A stretch of DNA of 64,000 nucleotides from Buxus sempervirens (GCA_947561395.2 OX387187.1:39475829-39539828); one strand, 5' to 3'. Shown: positions 1 through 11,784, numbered from the stretch's first letter. Program-made: numbers and translations. Notes: generated by a model from the letters alone, not told the origin.

Positions 1-1984
1 CAACCTTGTTATAAACCTGAGCGTGCGCACCTTAACCCTCAACGCCCGAACATTGAACTAATCGCCCCTGGGCGATCAATCCAGGGGCTAATCATGGACC
101 CTGTTTCTGGAGTTTTTCATCCTTTTTCTCTCCAACCCTTTGTCAAACAACTCAAGCTTCTCCAAGTAAATGTCCTGTGTATTTATTGCTCCATTTACTT
201 AAGTCTTTACATGTAAATAAGGTTTTACCCCCCATTTGGAACCAATAAAAATACTCTCAAGGCCCAATTCCCAACCAATAAAAAGTCAACTTTTTAGTTT
301 GTGCCTAAATTTCCAGATTTCCCGATTTGCAAAAATGGCCACTTTTTGAGTTTGATATCCAAATGAGTGATTCAGAAGCCCAGAAAATTCTAGATGATTT
401 GTATACCCGCCAATAGACTACAACCAGAAATTGAGCCCCAAACTCCTTGTAGATTTGTCTAGAAAAATTCGACACTGAAAGTCAACGTTTTCAACCAGAC
501 TTGGAATATTTTTGAGGTCCAAAACTTTTTGTCTCGGAATCCGTTGAATTTTGGTATGGTGACTTATTTAGGATTTCTAAGATCAATCCACTCATCGAAA
601 ATGTGTTTTGAGGATTTTATGACCTTCGTTTTGATTTGGCTTGGATTTATGCAAGCGATGTTGAAAAACTCTTATATGATTTGGCAAGGCTTTGGCCTAT
701 GGTTTTATTGGCAGTGGATGGGGAATTCCACTTGCCCTTGGTATGGACTGGTAGTGGATGGGGAATTCAACTTGGCCTCAGTTGATTTAATAGTGGATGG
801 GGAATTCCACTTGGCCTCGGTTGATTTAATAGTGGATGGGGAATTCCACTTGGCTTTGGTTTAAGCATTGGTTTTATTCCTCGATTCGATTGGTTTGGTT
901 TGAATTTGTGAGTCGTCTAATTGGACGTTGTTCTTGGTGTGGATCCACAGTGAGTCTAATTAGTGTGTTGGTATTGGCTTGTTAGCTTTAATTGCCTTAT
1001 CCATATAGCATTCCACTGTGGGGAATCAGTGAGGCCTTCTCGGGGAACAGAGGGCTGCGGCAACCCCCCGTCACGGGGAACCGGCGGGAGTCCATGCGAT
1101 TCATCGAGCAGTGGGTGGGGAATCCCACTTTGTCTGGATCCTTGGTTAGGTTGACTACTTGCCAGCCCATACATGGGTACTCCGCTTGCTGAGATGTCCC
1201 TAGCTAGGCTTCTCTCTGTAAGTCGTGTAGGTGGCAATGGATACTGGTCATTAATCTAATTTACAGACATGCTAACCACGAGTCCTAACAAGACATGTTT
1301 ACAGTATTTGATCGTATTTGTTGATTTGATCACCCGAGTTACTTTAATTGAGATATTTGAATTGGAATTTCTTTAATATCCGATTGAACTGTTTTGGTTG
1401 CATTTAGTACTATATAATTGTGAATATCATCATGATGTTATAAAAACTGCATAAACTGCTTCTATCCATGCATGTTTGCTGCTTACTGGGACTTTAAGTC
1501 TCACGCATGTTTTGTTTTACCGGATTTGTTTTCAGATCCACTTGGTGAGCCGCGTGCCGGGTAGTTATTGAGGGTGAGCTTGAGTAAAGGCTAGAGGGCT
1601 ACCATTTCTACCCGTAGTAGGGTTCTTATTATGATGATGTATTTTGTCTTGGGAATTGTATATGGGATGTAAATATCATCTTTGGACCTATACTCTTGGA
1701 AGAATCTTTTGTACCTATCTGTATATTTTGGGAAGATCATTGTGAATGGTTAGTTGCCTTAGTTGTATTTTGTTCACATGTATATCATGTTTTGGAGATT
1801 ATAGTACAGATGATCTTTTGATTATATGGAAAATTTTTATTCCATGCTTCTTTAGTCCTGAACTCTGATAGTTACATTGTAATTGCCCAGGAAATTGTGT
1901 TTATCAGGTTCTATTGGGCCCATAAGTAGGTCTCGGGTACGGGTTGGTGCTGTGATAGGGCAGACCCGGATCTAAGGCGCTACA
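1..1984 (+). mobile_element. LTR 3' portion (family delta), left end outside window
   Basis: The stretch ends in a gypsy-type LTR terminus, with a direct-strand ending GGATCTAAGGCGCTACA at 1984. This resembles the GGATCCGGGGCGTTACA endings of the complete LTRs elsewhere in the window. It also shares with them a GTGGATCCACAG motif (about 940-952) followed by short hairpin-forming repeats. No TG start with a matching duplication of the five bases after 1984 (CAGGA) was found, so the start probably lies left of the window. Whether it is a solo LTR or part of a full element cannot be decided. Open frames inside it (for example 529-864) are translations of tandem repeats and not genes. Confidence 0.65.
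714..870 (+). repeat. 39-40 bp tandem repeat, about 4 units, inside LTR
   Basis: GTGGATGGGGAATTC recurs at 714, 754, 793 and 832, giving a period of 39-40 bp. Each unit contains a small palindrome (GTGGATGGGGAATTCCAC). A related form, GTGGGTGGGGAATCCCAC, reappears near 1110-1130. Confidence 0.85.
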
Positions 1985-2095
1985 CAGGACCAGGCGGGTC
2001 CATCTCATGTTTAGGTTGATTCTTCTCTTCTTTCAATTTCTACTTCTTGCATTTGTTTATTCTATTCTGATTAGAATTCTTTTTCTTATTTTCAG

Positions 2096-2740
2096 GATGA
2101 CACGGCTGGTCATTCCTCCCGCTCTTCTGCCTATTATACACATCCTGGCTGCGAGGTATTTTCGGTGTCGCTGTTGGAGCTTGTGACGTCCCCTCGAGCC
2201 ACAGAGATGTCAGCAGCAAAGCAGGAGATAGAGGTTGGCACTTCATCTGACGCTGCTCCTACAGCAAAGGAGGTTCCTGAGTCTGTCCCAGTATTTAAGA
2301 CTGCTCCAAATGCTACTACTGAGGTGGATATCGAGATGGAGCCTGCTAGGGATGCTATTGTGATAGAGGAGGCACCCATTGAGCCCATGGTGGACCCGAG
2401 GCATGACGTTGCTGCTCCTGAGGCGTCTGTTCCTACCTCCGAGCCTGCGGCTAGTGGGAGTGCAGAGCCTGCTACCAAGCCTGTAGGAGATGTGGATACC
2501 TCGGGGTACGTTCCTCCTGATCATCCAACTGCCGGCCTTGTGCCTTTGTATATGATGTATGATGTTCAGTGTATTTTGGGCAGGATGACCTGTAGTACCG
2601 CTTGCCGTATTGTGGCACATGTCTTCGGGAACCGATGATCTCGAGGCAGCAGACATGGCAGAGGATGTGGCCATGGGGATGGATCTGCTGAGAGAGAGTA
2701 GATTAGGATATCAGATGTATATTGTATAAAAATGATGTAT
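2096..2740 (+). pseudogene. 3'-terminal exon of an unidentified plus-strand gene
   Basis: A pyrimidine-rich tract and TTTTCAG at 2090-2095 look like a splice acceptor, after which the frame is open from 2096 to 2638. The product is acidic and rich in Pro, Ala, Val and Glu, with no recognised domain. At 2636-2638 the frame stops. A shifted frame just downstream stays open to about 2729 and encodes an acidic, helical-looking tail (ADMAEDVAMGMDLLRES), which suggests one indel in the last exon. The upstream exons are missing because an LTR ends at 1984, inside what would be the intron. It could be the C-terminal part of another antisense ORF of a Tat-type element, since it lies on the same strand just upstream of the DUF7745 ORF. 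Function unknown. Confidence 0.4.
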
Positions 2741-3139
2741 ACTATCATTTATATATGAAAGGAGAATTTGATTCATCTAGTCTCTTATTCTGCATTTTAT
2801 TGACTCATTCATGTACAAACAGGAACAGGTGAAGCTTAAAACAGCATCCAAATGCAATTGCATATTTTTTTCACTTTTTGTGCCGAAACTGCACTTAATA
2901 TGCAGACAAGGTGTATTTGCATTTGATTTACGGACATGCCATGTCCGCATTTGATTTTTGGACATGCCGTGTTCGCATTAGATCTGCGGACATGCCTTGT
3001 CCGCATTTTAAATACTGTTTTTGCCCCTGCGCGATTTTATTATAAAAAACCCTGAGGACCATCTCTATGGCATTCTTCCTGCTTCTAAAAACCATCTAGG
3101 CAGCCGCCCATTGCTTCTTGTGCATCCTTTGAAGGTTCC
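2741..3139. other. Gene-free stretch with repeated CGGACAtgcc-TGTCCGCA palindromes
   Basis: AT-rich sequence upstream of the DUF7745 ORF. Between about 2930 and 3010 it holds three imperfect inverted units of the type CGGACATGCC-TGTCCGCATT. The same motif recurs at 23710-23825 and 26606-26665 inside the Tat element, which supports assigning this stretch to that element. Confidence 0.55.
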
Positions 3140-4752
3140 ATGGCTTCTCTTGCCCCATTTTCCTCTGTCGACGAAATCCCTCTTGCAAGACAACCTTTTA
3201 GATCAAAACCACCCAATCTTACAAGATATAACATTGTGGATTCGTTCTACAACAGGTGGGTTAACTCCATAACCCCAGAAGATGATGTCTTATGGGATTC
3301 TACCAACTTATGCCATATCTTGCTCATCCCTACCATCCCCTTTAAATGGGAAATTTTCAAGGCTTCGATTGGACATTGGGAACCTCAATTAAATCTCCTT
3401 CTATTTGGCAATAAAGAGATGACCCCTACAGTTGAGGAGATTGAAAAAAATTCTTAACCTGAGATTTTCAGAAAAAGTGGTGAACCCGCCCCTAAAGCCT
3501 AGCTTCAAGAAAGAAGGTTCTACTTTTTTGGGCATGGGGAAGAAGGACCTAGGGGAATTTGACTCCCTACTGACCCTATCCAAGCCTTTTTTGTCTGAAA
3601 AACTTCTAAGGAGTGAAAACACCCAAGCCCAGTTTAATGCCTTGACATTGATGGTGGTTAATCAACTACTTTTTCCATGGGATGATGATGAGGTGGACTT
3701 GGCTCTTATCTCAGTTATATGCCAGGTTAGGGAGCGGGAGAGATTGACCCCTATGATCCTGGCAGGGATGTATCAAGCATTAACTGACTGCTATTTCAGG
3801 AAGAAGAAACGCTTTCTTGCATGTGTCCCCATCTTACAGGTAAGATCTGGCTCCCTCTATATGTTTTTTTTTCTTTTTTTTTTCCTTCTTTTTTTCTTTT
3901 TCTTTACAACCTTGAAGCTAAAATACATTGAAATATTCCCTCTTTTTGCAGCTTTGGTTACTTGACCACTTGAGTCAGATTGAGATGATTGATCGCCACT
4001 TTTCTACAAGAATGAAAGTTCTTGTTCTGATGAGTCAGGGATGCCCCAACATCCAGGGCGGCAAGCAGGGGTGGTTCACCTTCTTGGGCACTCTCCAGGA
4101 TGACTAGGTGAGATGGCCTGGTACTTATCAGCCAAACCCCGAGACGGTGATCAGCTTTAGAGACAAAAACTTCATGGTTCTAGTAGGCTTGAAATCTGCT
4201 ATTCTTTATCTTCCTTTGAGGGTCCTTCGGTAGCTTGGAGGAACTCAGGGAATTATGATCCCAGATGGATATGAGGACTTCCTGGGGCCACTTACACCAA
4301 CCACCATGGGGATATGTGCTCAGTTGATGAAGGAATGGTCCTATGTAAGCTTCATGAGGGGCCCAGTCTTTTCTAAGTCACATGTGAAAGACTATCTTTT
4401 CTGAATCAAAGAGCAGGTTCAGAGTCATGCCTCAATACCAGAGGATCCTTCTGCTATTCCTGCACCCACTTATGAAGACATATTGACCTCTGAGAGAGCA
4501 TCCCACAAACGGCTTCAACAAATTTGAATATGAGAGGCCCAAGAGCTCAGAATACGAGGCCTTGATCTGGAGAGGCAAATTGAAGAGCAGGTGTCTCGTC
4601 ATGTTGCTTTGGAAAAGAAGCTTGAGGAGCAGAGGCTGGCCCGCCGCTTTGAAGTCCGAGTGGTACAGCAAAAGTACCAGGATGCCTTAGCTAGCCTAAG
4701 AGGTATGAGGATCAAGCAAGCACTTTTAGATGAAATCATCTCCTTTTTTTAG
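3140..4752 (+). pseudogene. DUF7745 / plant-mobile-domain-like antisense ORF, degenerate
   Basis: The ORF starts with ATG at 3140 in the plus strand, opposite to the surrounding gag-pol. Residues of the type WEIFKASIGHWEPQLNLLLF, then a VPILQ/LWLLDHL segment, match the layout of plant DUF7745 (aminotransferase-like/mobile domain) proteins. These are known from plant transposons and domesticated genes; their biochemical role is unclear. A likely intron runs from 3840 (GT after ATCTTACAG) to 3951 (TTTTTGCAG). The C-terminus (about 4555-4700) is a Glu/Arg-rich coiled coil. Damage: a reading-frame shift in the A run at 3444-3450, and in-frame stops at 4105, 4231, 4402, 4525 and 4531; the ORF ends at 4750-4752. 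Two of the stops are TGA codons likely to be former CGA. The family call is from memory of the motif pattern. Confidence 0.6.
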
Positions 4753-5832
4753 CGATCCAGATGCAGAAGGAGCTTCTAAGATTATTTCAGATTAGGCAGC
4801 TTGGATCCAGAAGCTTGAGGAGCGGTTAGGGGATAGGGATTAGCGCCTTTTATTGCATTTTTTTTCTTTTCTTTTTTTTCATACATTTGTATCAAAGCAA
4901 ACTCCAATAGTGGAAAGACAAAGGGTTTTATTCAAAAATAAATTTTTATACTATTGGCCTCAAAATTCTCAAATGCTTGTAAAAACCAAGGTTTTATAAA
5001 AAGTATTTGATTTCTCATCACTGGCCAAAATATATATATATTTTTTTTGAAGTTTGGTCCAAACACTTAATCACACATAATTAAAAGAATTAAAATCAAG
5101 TTGAATAATGGAAAGGATGATTCAAGTAATAGGGAGAGATCAACTCTGTCTATCCTAGGACCACTAGAGTCATCCCCAAATGCCTTTTCTTCTAGAATTG
5201 ACCCAGTTATTCCCAGTCTGTTCCATCTCCTGTGCTCATACTGATTTCACTTCAAGCTTGGACAATATGATCAACTCAACCCTTGAAAATATTTTTTTCT
5301 CCTCCTTTCTTTTTTCTTTTCTTTTTTTTTTTCTTGCCAATGTTGCTCCTAGCACCAGTTACGGTTTTCACTAGGGCCGGCTTTTGTATTCGGTCATCAC
5401 CAATCTTTTACTTTGAAAATTGAAAGAATATACTAAAATCACCGAGGGCTTATAAATAGGAAGAAACGAAAGCTAGGCTCAGTTTATGAAAGAAAGGATA
5501 TTAAAGGCTCAAAATTTTCCAAACATGGAAATAGGTCAACTGGACTTACAGTCATGATGAATATAATCCCCATTGCCCCAAACTTTGTTTATTCCTTTTC
5601 TTTTTGCACTTGGCTTTCGTTTGCCACTATTCCTTGCTCTCTTTTTTTTCATTTTCTTTCCCTTTTTCTTTTTTTTTTTTTTTGCCCCAATTTGTTTTGC
5701 CCCAGTATAAAACTATAACTCCCAGTTTAGGTTTATCAAAGAAACAAATAGGCTCGACTTGGCTAGACTAGGGATTAAAAATTTTGGGAAATAAAGAAAG
5801 ATGGCCTCAAATCATTTTATAGTAATATTAAA
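4753..5832. other. T-rich 3' region of the Tat element, no gene
   Basis: AT-rich DNA with several poly-T/CTTT tracts (about 4860-4880, 5300-5335, 5645-5685). Read on the minus strand it follows the integrase stop and holds the purine-rich, GGGGCA-containing sequence common in Tat 3' regions. No supported coding sequence was seen. Confidence 0.5.
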
Positions 5833-6900
5833 TCAAGGAAAATACATTTTTACCGCATCAGAGTTAATTGGCTCAGGAAAATCTTTTCTATCCATTTCTA
5901 TTAAGATGAGTGCACCCCTTGATAGGACCTTCCTGACAACATAAGGCCCTTCCCAATTTGGCTTGAATGTCCCGTTAGGATCTTCCAAAAATGGTAAGAT
6001 TTTCTTTAGAACCAAATTTCCTTCTTGGAAAGTTCTGGGCTTCACTTTCTTATTGTAAGCCCTGGACATTCTCTTCTAGTACAACTGGCCATGACAAAGC
6101 GCCTTCAAACGCTTTTCCTCTATCAGATTGAGTTGATCATGTCTTGACTATATCCATTCAGATTCCTCCAATTCTACTTCCATTAGCACTCTTAGTGATG
6201 GGATTTCTACTTCGACTGGTAAGATTGCTTCCATTCCATAGACTAGGGAATACGGGGTTGCCCCAGTAGAAGTCTGGATTGAGGTTCTGTAAGCATGCAG
6301 AGCAAGTGGTAGCATTTCGTTCCAATCTCTGTAACTTACTACCATCTTCTGAATTATTTTCTTTATATTCTTGTTTGCTGCTTCTACTGCCCCATTCATC
6401 TTTAGTCTGTACAGAGCTGACTTGTGATGAATGATATGAAACTGCTCACATATCTTCTTCATATCCTTGTTCTTAATATTTGGAGCATTGTCTGATACTA
6501 TGGCATTTGGCAGACCATAGCGACAAATGATATTGTGCTTAAAAAACTTAAGAACATGGTTGCTTGTGATGTTTGCATATGAAGCTGCTTCGACCCACTT
6601 GGTGAAATAATCGATTGCTACCAAAATGAATCTGTGCCCATTTGATGCCTTTGGGGAGATCATGCCAATGACATCTATGCCCTACATGGAGAAAGGCCAT
6701 GGTGAGGTCATATTATGCAGCTCAGTTGGTGGTGCATGTTTGTTATCCGCATATATTTGGCACAGATGACACCTCTTAACATGTATACAGCAATCATGTT
6801 CCATCATTGACCAATAGTATCTCAATTGCAGAATCTTCTTCGCAAGCATGTGTCCATTCATATGAGGTCCACAAACTCCTGCATGTACAGTCTCAATCAA
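5833..6900 (-). pseudogene. Tat integrase (zinc finger, DDE core, GPY-like C-terminus)
   Basis: Integrase joins element cDNA to host DNA. From right to left the minus strand holds the zinc-binding end (HVKRCHLCQ, 6760-6790), the catalytic core in 6148-6663 (first Asp in FILVAIDYFTKW, second in VSDNAPN, Glu in NGAVEAANK), and the basic C-terminal domain (5833-6069) with NWEGPYVVRKV. Damage: a stop just upstream of 6663 separates the zinc finger from the core, and two stops fall between 6069 and 6148. The DDE residues are still present in the broken frames. It lies directly 3' of the aRH region, the normal Tat order. Confidence 0.85.
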
Positions 6901-7082
6901 CCTTCAGCTTTAGCAACACATCTAAGTAGGATGTCATTATGTGATCTCTTGTATAACTGCCCACCACTTAGTAAGAATTCCCTTGCTAATCTCTGTATTG
7001 CCCTTTTCTCAGTAGAGGTAGCACCTTCTGGCAGACTCCGATCATTCAGAAATTTTCGAATATCATGGAACCATGGTTTTTC

Positions 7083-7942
7083 TTATTTTGGTACTTCTAG
7101 AACAAGACAGTAAGCTGGTTCATCTCTGACCTCGACTTCCAGTGGTTTGATGTCTACTCCTTCTGGAACACTGATCATTGAATCCAACGTTGCTAAAGCA
7201 CTGCAAACAAATTCTTGGCCCTTGGCATATAGCTGAAGGAAATTCGAGTAAATTTGGTGCTTATTTCTTCCGAATACTGGTGATATGGGATCAACTTGTG
7301 ATCTTTTGTTTTCCATTCACCAGTTGTTTGGAAGATGATAAGACTCGAATCTCCGTATATGTCAAGTTCCTCCACTTCATGGTCTAGAGCAGCCTGCAAC
7401 CCAATCATACATGCCTCATACTCTGTAATATTTTCTGTGCACTGGAACCTCAACTTCACTGCGATTGGGATATGTGAACCATCCGGCTTTACCAAAACTG
7501 CCCCAATTCCATTTCCATTCATGTTGGCGGCCCTGTCGAAGAAAATCTGCCAGGAGCTTTCACTGTCCTCTTCTTCAGTAAATAAAACTGCCTCATCAGG
7601 AAAATTAGTCTTTAATGGCCGATAGTCTGGCAAGGGATACTCAGCTAAGTGATCAGCAATTACTTGACCTTTAATTGCCTTTTGAGTGACATATTTGAGG
7701 TCAAATTCAGAAAGCAATAGCTGCCACTTAGCCGTTATGTTAGTTAGTGCTGGCTTCTCAAATAGGTACTTCAGTGGGTCCATTCGAGATATCAATAATG
7801 TGGAATGGCTGAGGAAGTAATGCCTCAGTCTTTGAGTAGCCCACACTAAAGCACAACAGGTCTTTTCCAAAGGAGAATACTTGGCTTCATATTCTGTGAA
7901 CTTCTTACTCAGGTAGTAGATTGCCATTTCCTTTCTGCCCGT
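7083..7942 (-). pseudogene. Tat RNase H (C-terminal part) plus archaeal-type RNase H
   Basis: The right part (about 7600-7942) is the distal end of the pol RNase H, with MAIYYLSKKFTEYEAKYSPL and a conserved ALVWATQRLRHYF segment. Its beginning lies at 13982-14100, beyond a gamma LTR inserted at 7943. The left part (about 7200-7570) is a second RNase H with WQIFFDRAANMNGNGIGAVL, a conserved TEYEACMIGL segment and YGDSSLII, matching the aRH domain diagnostic of Tat elements. The open frame ends at 7193. A neighbouring frame (7083-7316) continues the region, so a frameshift lies in the overlap. The aRH is thought to assist RNA removal during reverse transcription. Confidence 0.85.
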
Positions 7943-8424
7943 TGTAAGCACCTCATTTTTGCACCTCCCAAGATGCAGAAAATGAAATTTTAATTGAAAA
8001 GTCAAACCTGAGAAAGTCAAAAAGTTGACTTTTTTATCTGGTGCAAATCAGTCACCATACTTCTCACCATTGAAAAAAGGATTTTGATACGATTCTAATG
8101 GAACTGAGTTTGCTCAAATCGGAGTCCAAATGAAGAAGTTATGGGCTGGTCAAATTTGAGAAAAGCATAAATTGACTTTCTGCTAAACCCAATATCAGCT
8201 ACTCCATTTGGTACCAGTAGAAAGAGCATCTAGACCCGGATAAGGAAATATGAGCAAAATTGGCTCCAGAACGCGACTCGGCACTTCTGCTAAAAAACCC
8301 GAATTTGCTACTAAACTCTAGCTCAGTGGATAGAGGATGTCGACCCGGTTCCAACGCAATCAAGTTTTCTAGAATCGGAGCTCAAATGAGAGAGTTATGG
8401 GCAATCCTTGGTAAAAAATAAACT

Positions 8425-8666
8425 GTCCACGTGGCAAACTGTGCCACATGGACGTCCCCCTTTCTTAACCCTTAAGTAAACAAAAATATTAACAAAAAGA
8501 GTCTTTCTTAACCCTAAGTAAAAAATATTAACAAAAGAGTCTTTCTTAACCATTAAGTAAAAAGTAATAAGTCACAAGTAAGAAATAATAATAAAAAAGT
8601 CATTTTTGATAAAAATATTTAAAAATTAGTCTTTCTTCACCCTTAAGCAACCTCTCCTATAAAAGG
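8425..8666 (+). promoter_or_regulatory. Candidate promoter of gamma LTR copy 1
   Basis: A near-perfect inverted repeat (GTCCACGTGGCA at 8425-8436, TGCCACATGGAC at 8442-8453) contains a G-box (CACGTG). A consensus TATA box, TATAAAAGG, follows at 8658-8666. Both read in the native LTR direction. Confidence 0.5.
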
Positions 8667-8803
8667 GGAGGGGGTGGGATGCATTAGGGGGGACACTTTA
8701 TCTCCCACCATTTTTCTTCTCCAAGAGCTCTAACCTCTCTCCCATCTTCCCCAAGCACCCAAAACCTCCTCTCAAGCCTGCTAAACCTTTCCCACTCTCT
8801 TCT

Positions 8804-11784
8804 TGTAAAACCCCGAAATTTTTGGTATTTATTTTGAGAAATAATTAAAATAAATTATTTATTTATGTGGTGGACTTTCAGGTGAACAATGCACAAGGGC
8901 AAGTTGGTAAATTTCTTAAAGGATGGATTTAGCTAAACTAAGGTAAGTCAAGTTAGGATACAATTTTTAATATTCAATAAGTAATATGTAATAATTTGTT
9001 AACTATTAGTGGTACTAATATTTCATTTAAAATTTGATAAATCAAAGTATTAAAAGAGAATAGGTTGTTGGTGTAGGTGATATGGTGGTAAGGCACCACA
9101 CTTGATCAAAAATAGCATGCAAACAGTTTTTAAAAACGTATGGTTTTGTTTTGCTGTTTGCTGAAACGTAGCATATGGTTTATCTCCGGGCGTTACCAAC
9201 GGTTACAGCTTTGGGAGAAGGCAAAACAAATGGATGCAACTCAGATCTAAGAATCTAGAGAGAGTGGAGAGATTTGTTGGAGAAGAAAGAGGTGGTCGCC
9301 CACTGCTGTTGGAGAAGAAAGAAGAAGAGAAAAACCCAGATTTTTAATCCAGTTCGTGAGGACTTCTGGGCGTGGGATACATTGGGTTTCATTGCTGGTT
9401 TTTGCAGAAGTTGAACTCCAGCAATCAAGAGGCAAGTAGCCTTTAAAAATATCATGATTTTCGTGTAAATTGTGAGCATCTCAATGCTTAGTTTTGAATG
9501 GAACAAATATGTTATATTCTGTTCATGTTTGGACGTTTATGATAGTAAGTTCTGTTCTGTTCATGTTTGGACGAATATGATAGTTATTTAGAGGGTGTTA
9601 ATAATGTTAGACATGTTTAGAATGGAAGCATTTGGTTCAGATATAAAGAACTAGAATCTGCCGAAAGTGGAAGAGAAAACAAACCTGGTGCCAAGTGCTG
9701 CTGACCTCTTAGAGGTCAGCGTTGGTTTAAAAATATAGGGGAGGCTAGCCAACCCATGTTGACCTGGAGAGGTTGTGGTTTTGAACATGGGCAGCATTAG
9801 TTCAGCACTAGTTATTGTGTATAGGTATAGTACGGCTGTGGGGTTTGAGTGAAACCTTGTTCCATCTTAGAAAATCTGGTTCCAATGAACCTACAGAAGT
9901 GGGCAGCTACTGTTGGGAATAAAAAAAATATATATATATGAGGTTTCTATTCTGTTATTTGAACAAGGGGGAACTGATTTGAATGAATGAGGATTGCTGT
10001 ACATGAACAAGGTGTTTATCTTATGATTCAAGTGGAGCTTAGTTATAGTAAATTAGAGATAGTTTAATTCTGTTCTGTGGATGATTTTAAAGAGGTTAAA
10101 AGGTGTTTATTTCAGTGGTAGTTCAAATTAAATGGGTTAGGTGACTGATGCCAAGGGCTGCTGACTTTGGTGAGGTTGGCGCCAGCTCCAATTTAGTAGT
10201 ATATGTGGCTGTTGTGGTATTAGAATATAACCATATTTTTAGCTTCTTAAACATTATCAAATGTATTTATTTAAGATCAAAGTAACATCTAGAGATATTA
10301 GATTTAGGTGAAGATCAGATTTCTAAGGTGGATTAGAGATTTATTGGGAGACAATACTAAATGCATGCTAAAAATATTCTGCAACAGTTTTCTCTTAAGC
10401 TTATCTTGAGTTCATTGTTTTTAGTTGTTTCACTTGAGTGATTCAATAATTAATCAGGGATTTCAGAACTGTTAGAAGTCCATGCAATATATTTTGACAA
10501 GAAAATCTGGGGAGTAATATATATTTAAATCAATTAGAACAAGATAGAAGAAAAATCTGAATTCCTTTACAATATAGGATTAGCTAATGGGAGATGGGAT
10601 TCCAGCATTGATAATACCTATAGCAAGGAGCATTAGCAATAATAATTTGGGCATAAGTGGTCTTGGTATTAAATAGTAAAAGTATTAGCAGAAATTAAAT
10701 TTTTATCTAAGAGGAATAGACATTTGAGAATTATGGAACTAATTTAACATTACAATGATTTTGCTGAATGTTCATTATGATCTGAATTGTTTTTGATTAT
10801 GGATTCTCTGCATGTTCGTTGTCCCCGTTTTGATGAAATTATAAGTACTTCCAGGGTATGTGCAACTTCTGGAAATTTTTACTGTTGGATGTCTTTGGTG
10901 ATTTATTGAACCTGAATTTGATATTGTTAATCTAAGAAATCTTATTTCACTATAAACAAGGTTTCAAGTTAAATTTACATAGTATATGATAATTTTTGCC
11001 AAATTAGTAAGGGCGAGACTTAGTGTGGATCCACAGTCGAGTTATAATTGAATTTTGTAGATTTTGTCTGGATTTAAGTCTGGAGTTCCTTCATGCGTTT
11101 CCTCCATGATGGAGAGGCCTTCCATGAGGGAAGCGCTGCAGCAACTCCGTTTCCACCATGATGGTGAGGTCACTTGAGTTTTTCCGCCATGAGGGCGACG
11201 ATATTGGATGTTCGAGCTGTTGCAGTGTTAGACTGGATTGTCTGGAACTCTAGTGCTTAGCCACACAAAATAGACAAACTTCACGAGTCCCAATATATAA
11301 TGTTTTTCCGAAATTGTAATTGTCGATGTATTTCCGAGATTAGTCGGATTAACCGAGATTAATCGTAACTTAATTGATTATAACTTGTGCATGTTTAGAA
11401 TTGTTATAACTGTATTTTTGTGCATGCATTGCTACTTGCTGAGATAGTCGTATCTCACTGCTTTGTTTTGTTTTCAGATTTCAGCGAGGACGATACCGTG
11501 GGGGTTGATATTCCGGTGGACTATCCGGAGTATCGTGAGGAGGATTATTTTATTGAGTAGATCTTAGTAGTTGGTTTTACTTACTCTAGTGAGTTTTTAT
11601 TATGAACACTGTATTACTTTTGAATAGTGTTTCGGGAAATTAGTGAACCTTGATTTCTTGCATTTGAATCTTTATATTATTTTATTTCATGTTTTCCCTT
11701 ACTCTGTTGATCCTGTGAAATTTTTAATTAACCTTCGGGTACGAGTTACGGTTATTTTACGTAACCCGGATCCGGGGCGTTACA
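8804..11784 (+). mobile_element. Solo LTR, family alpha, copy 1
   Basis: It runs from TGTAAAACCCC at 8804 to GGGGCGTTACA at 11784 (2981 bp) and is flanked by a perfect 5-bp duplication CTTCT (8799-8803 and 11785-11789). It is inserted in gamma copy 1, downstream of that LTR's TATA box, so it is younger than the gamma insertion. Related minus-strand copies lie at 29111-32839 and 55404-58112. There is no coding sequence of gypsy type inside. The start TGTAAAACCCC and end GGGGCGTTACA resemble the chromodomain element's LTRs in this window, suggesting the Tekay/Del lineage. Confidence 0.92.
11022..11205 (+). repeat. Hairpin cluster of alpha LTR
   Basis: GTGTGGATCCACA (about 11022-11035) is followed by a run of short stem-loops built on CCATGA: CCTCCATGATGGAG, CTTCCATGAGGGAAG, CCACCATGATGGTG and CCGCCATGAGGGCG. 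The same block occurs inverted at 29650-29820 and 55860-56040 in the other alpha copies. Function unknown; it lies about 600-750 bp before the LTR 3' end. Confidence 0.75.

Noticed and set aside
529..864. 111-codon plus-strand ORF
   Set aside because: Its C-terminal half is a translation of 39-bp LTR repeats and it lacks any domain.
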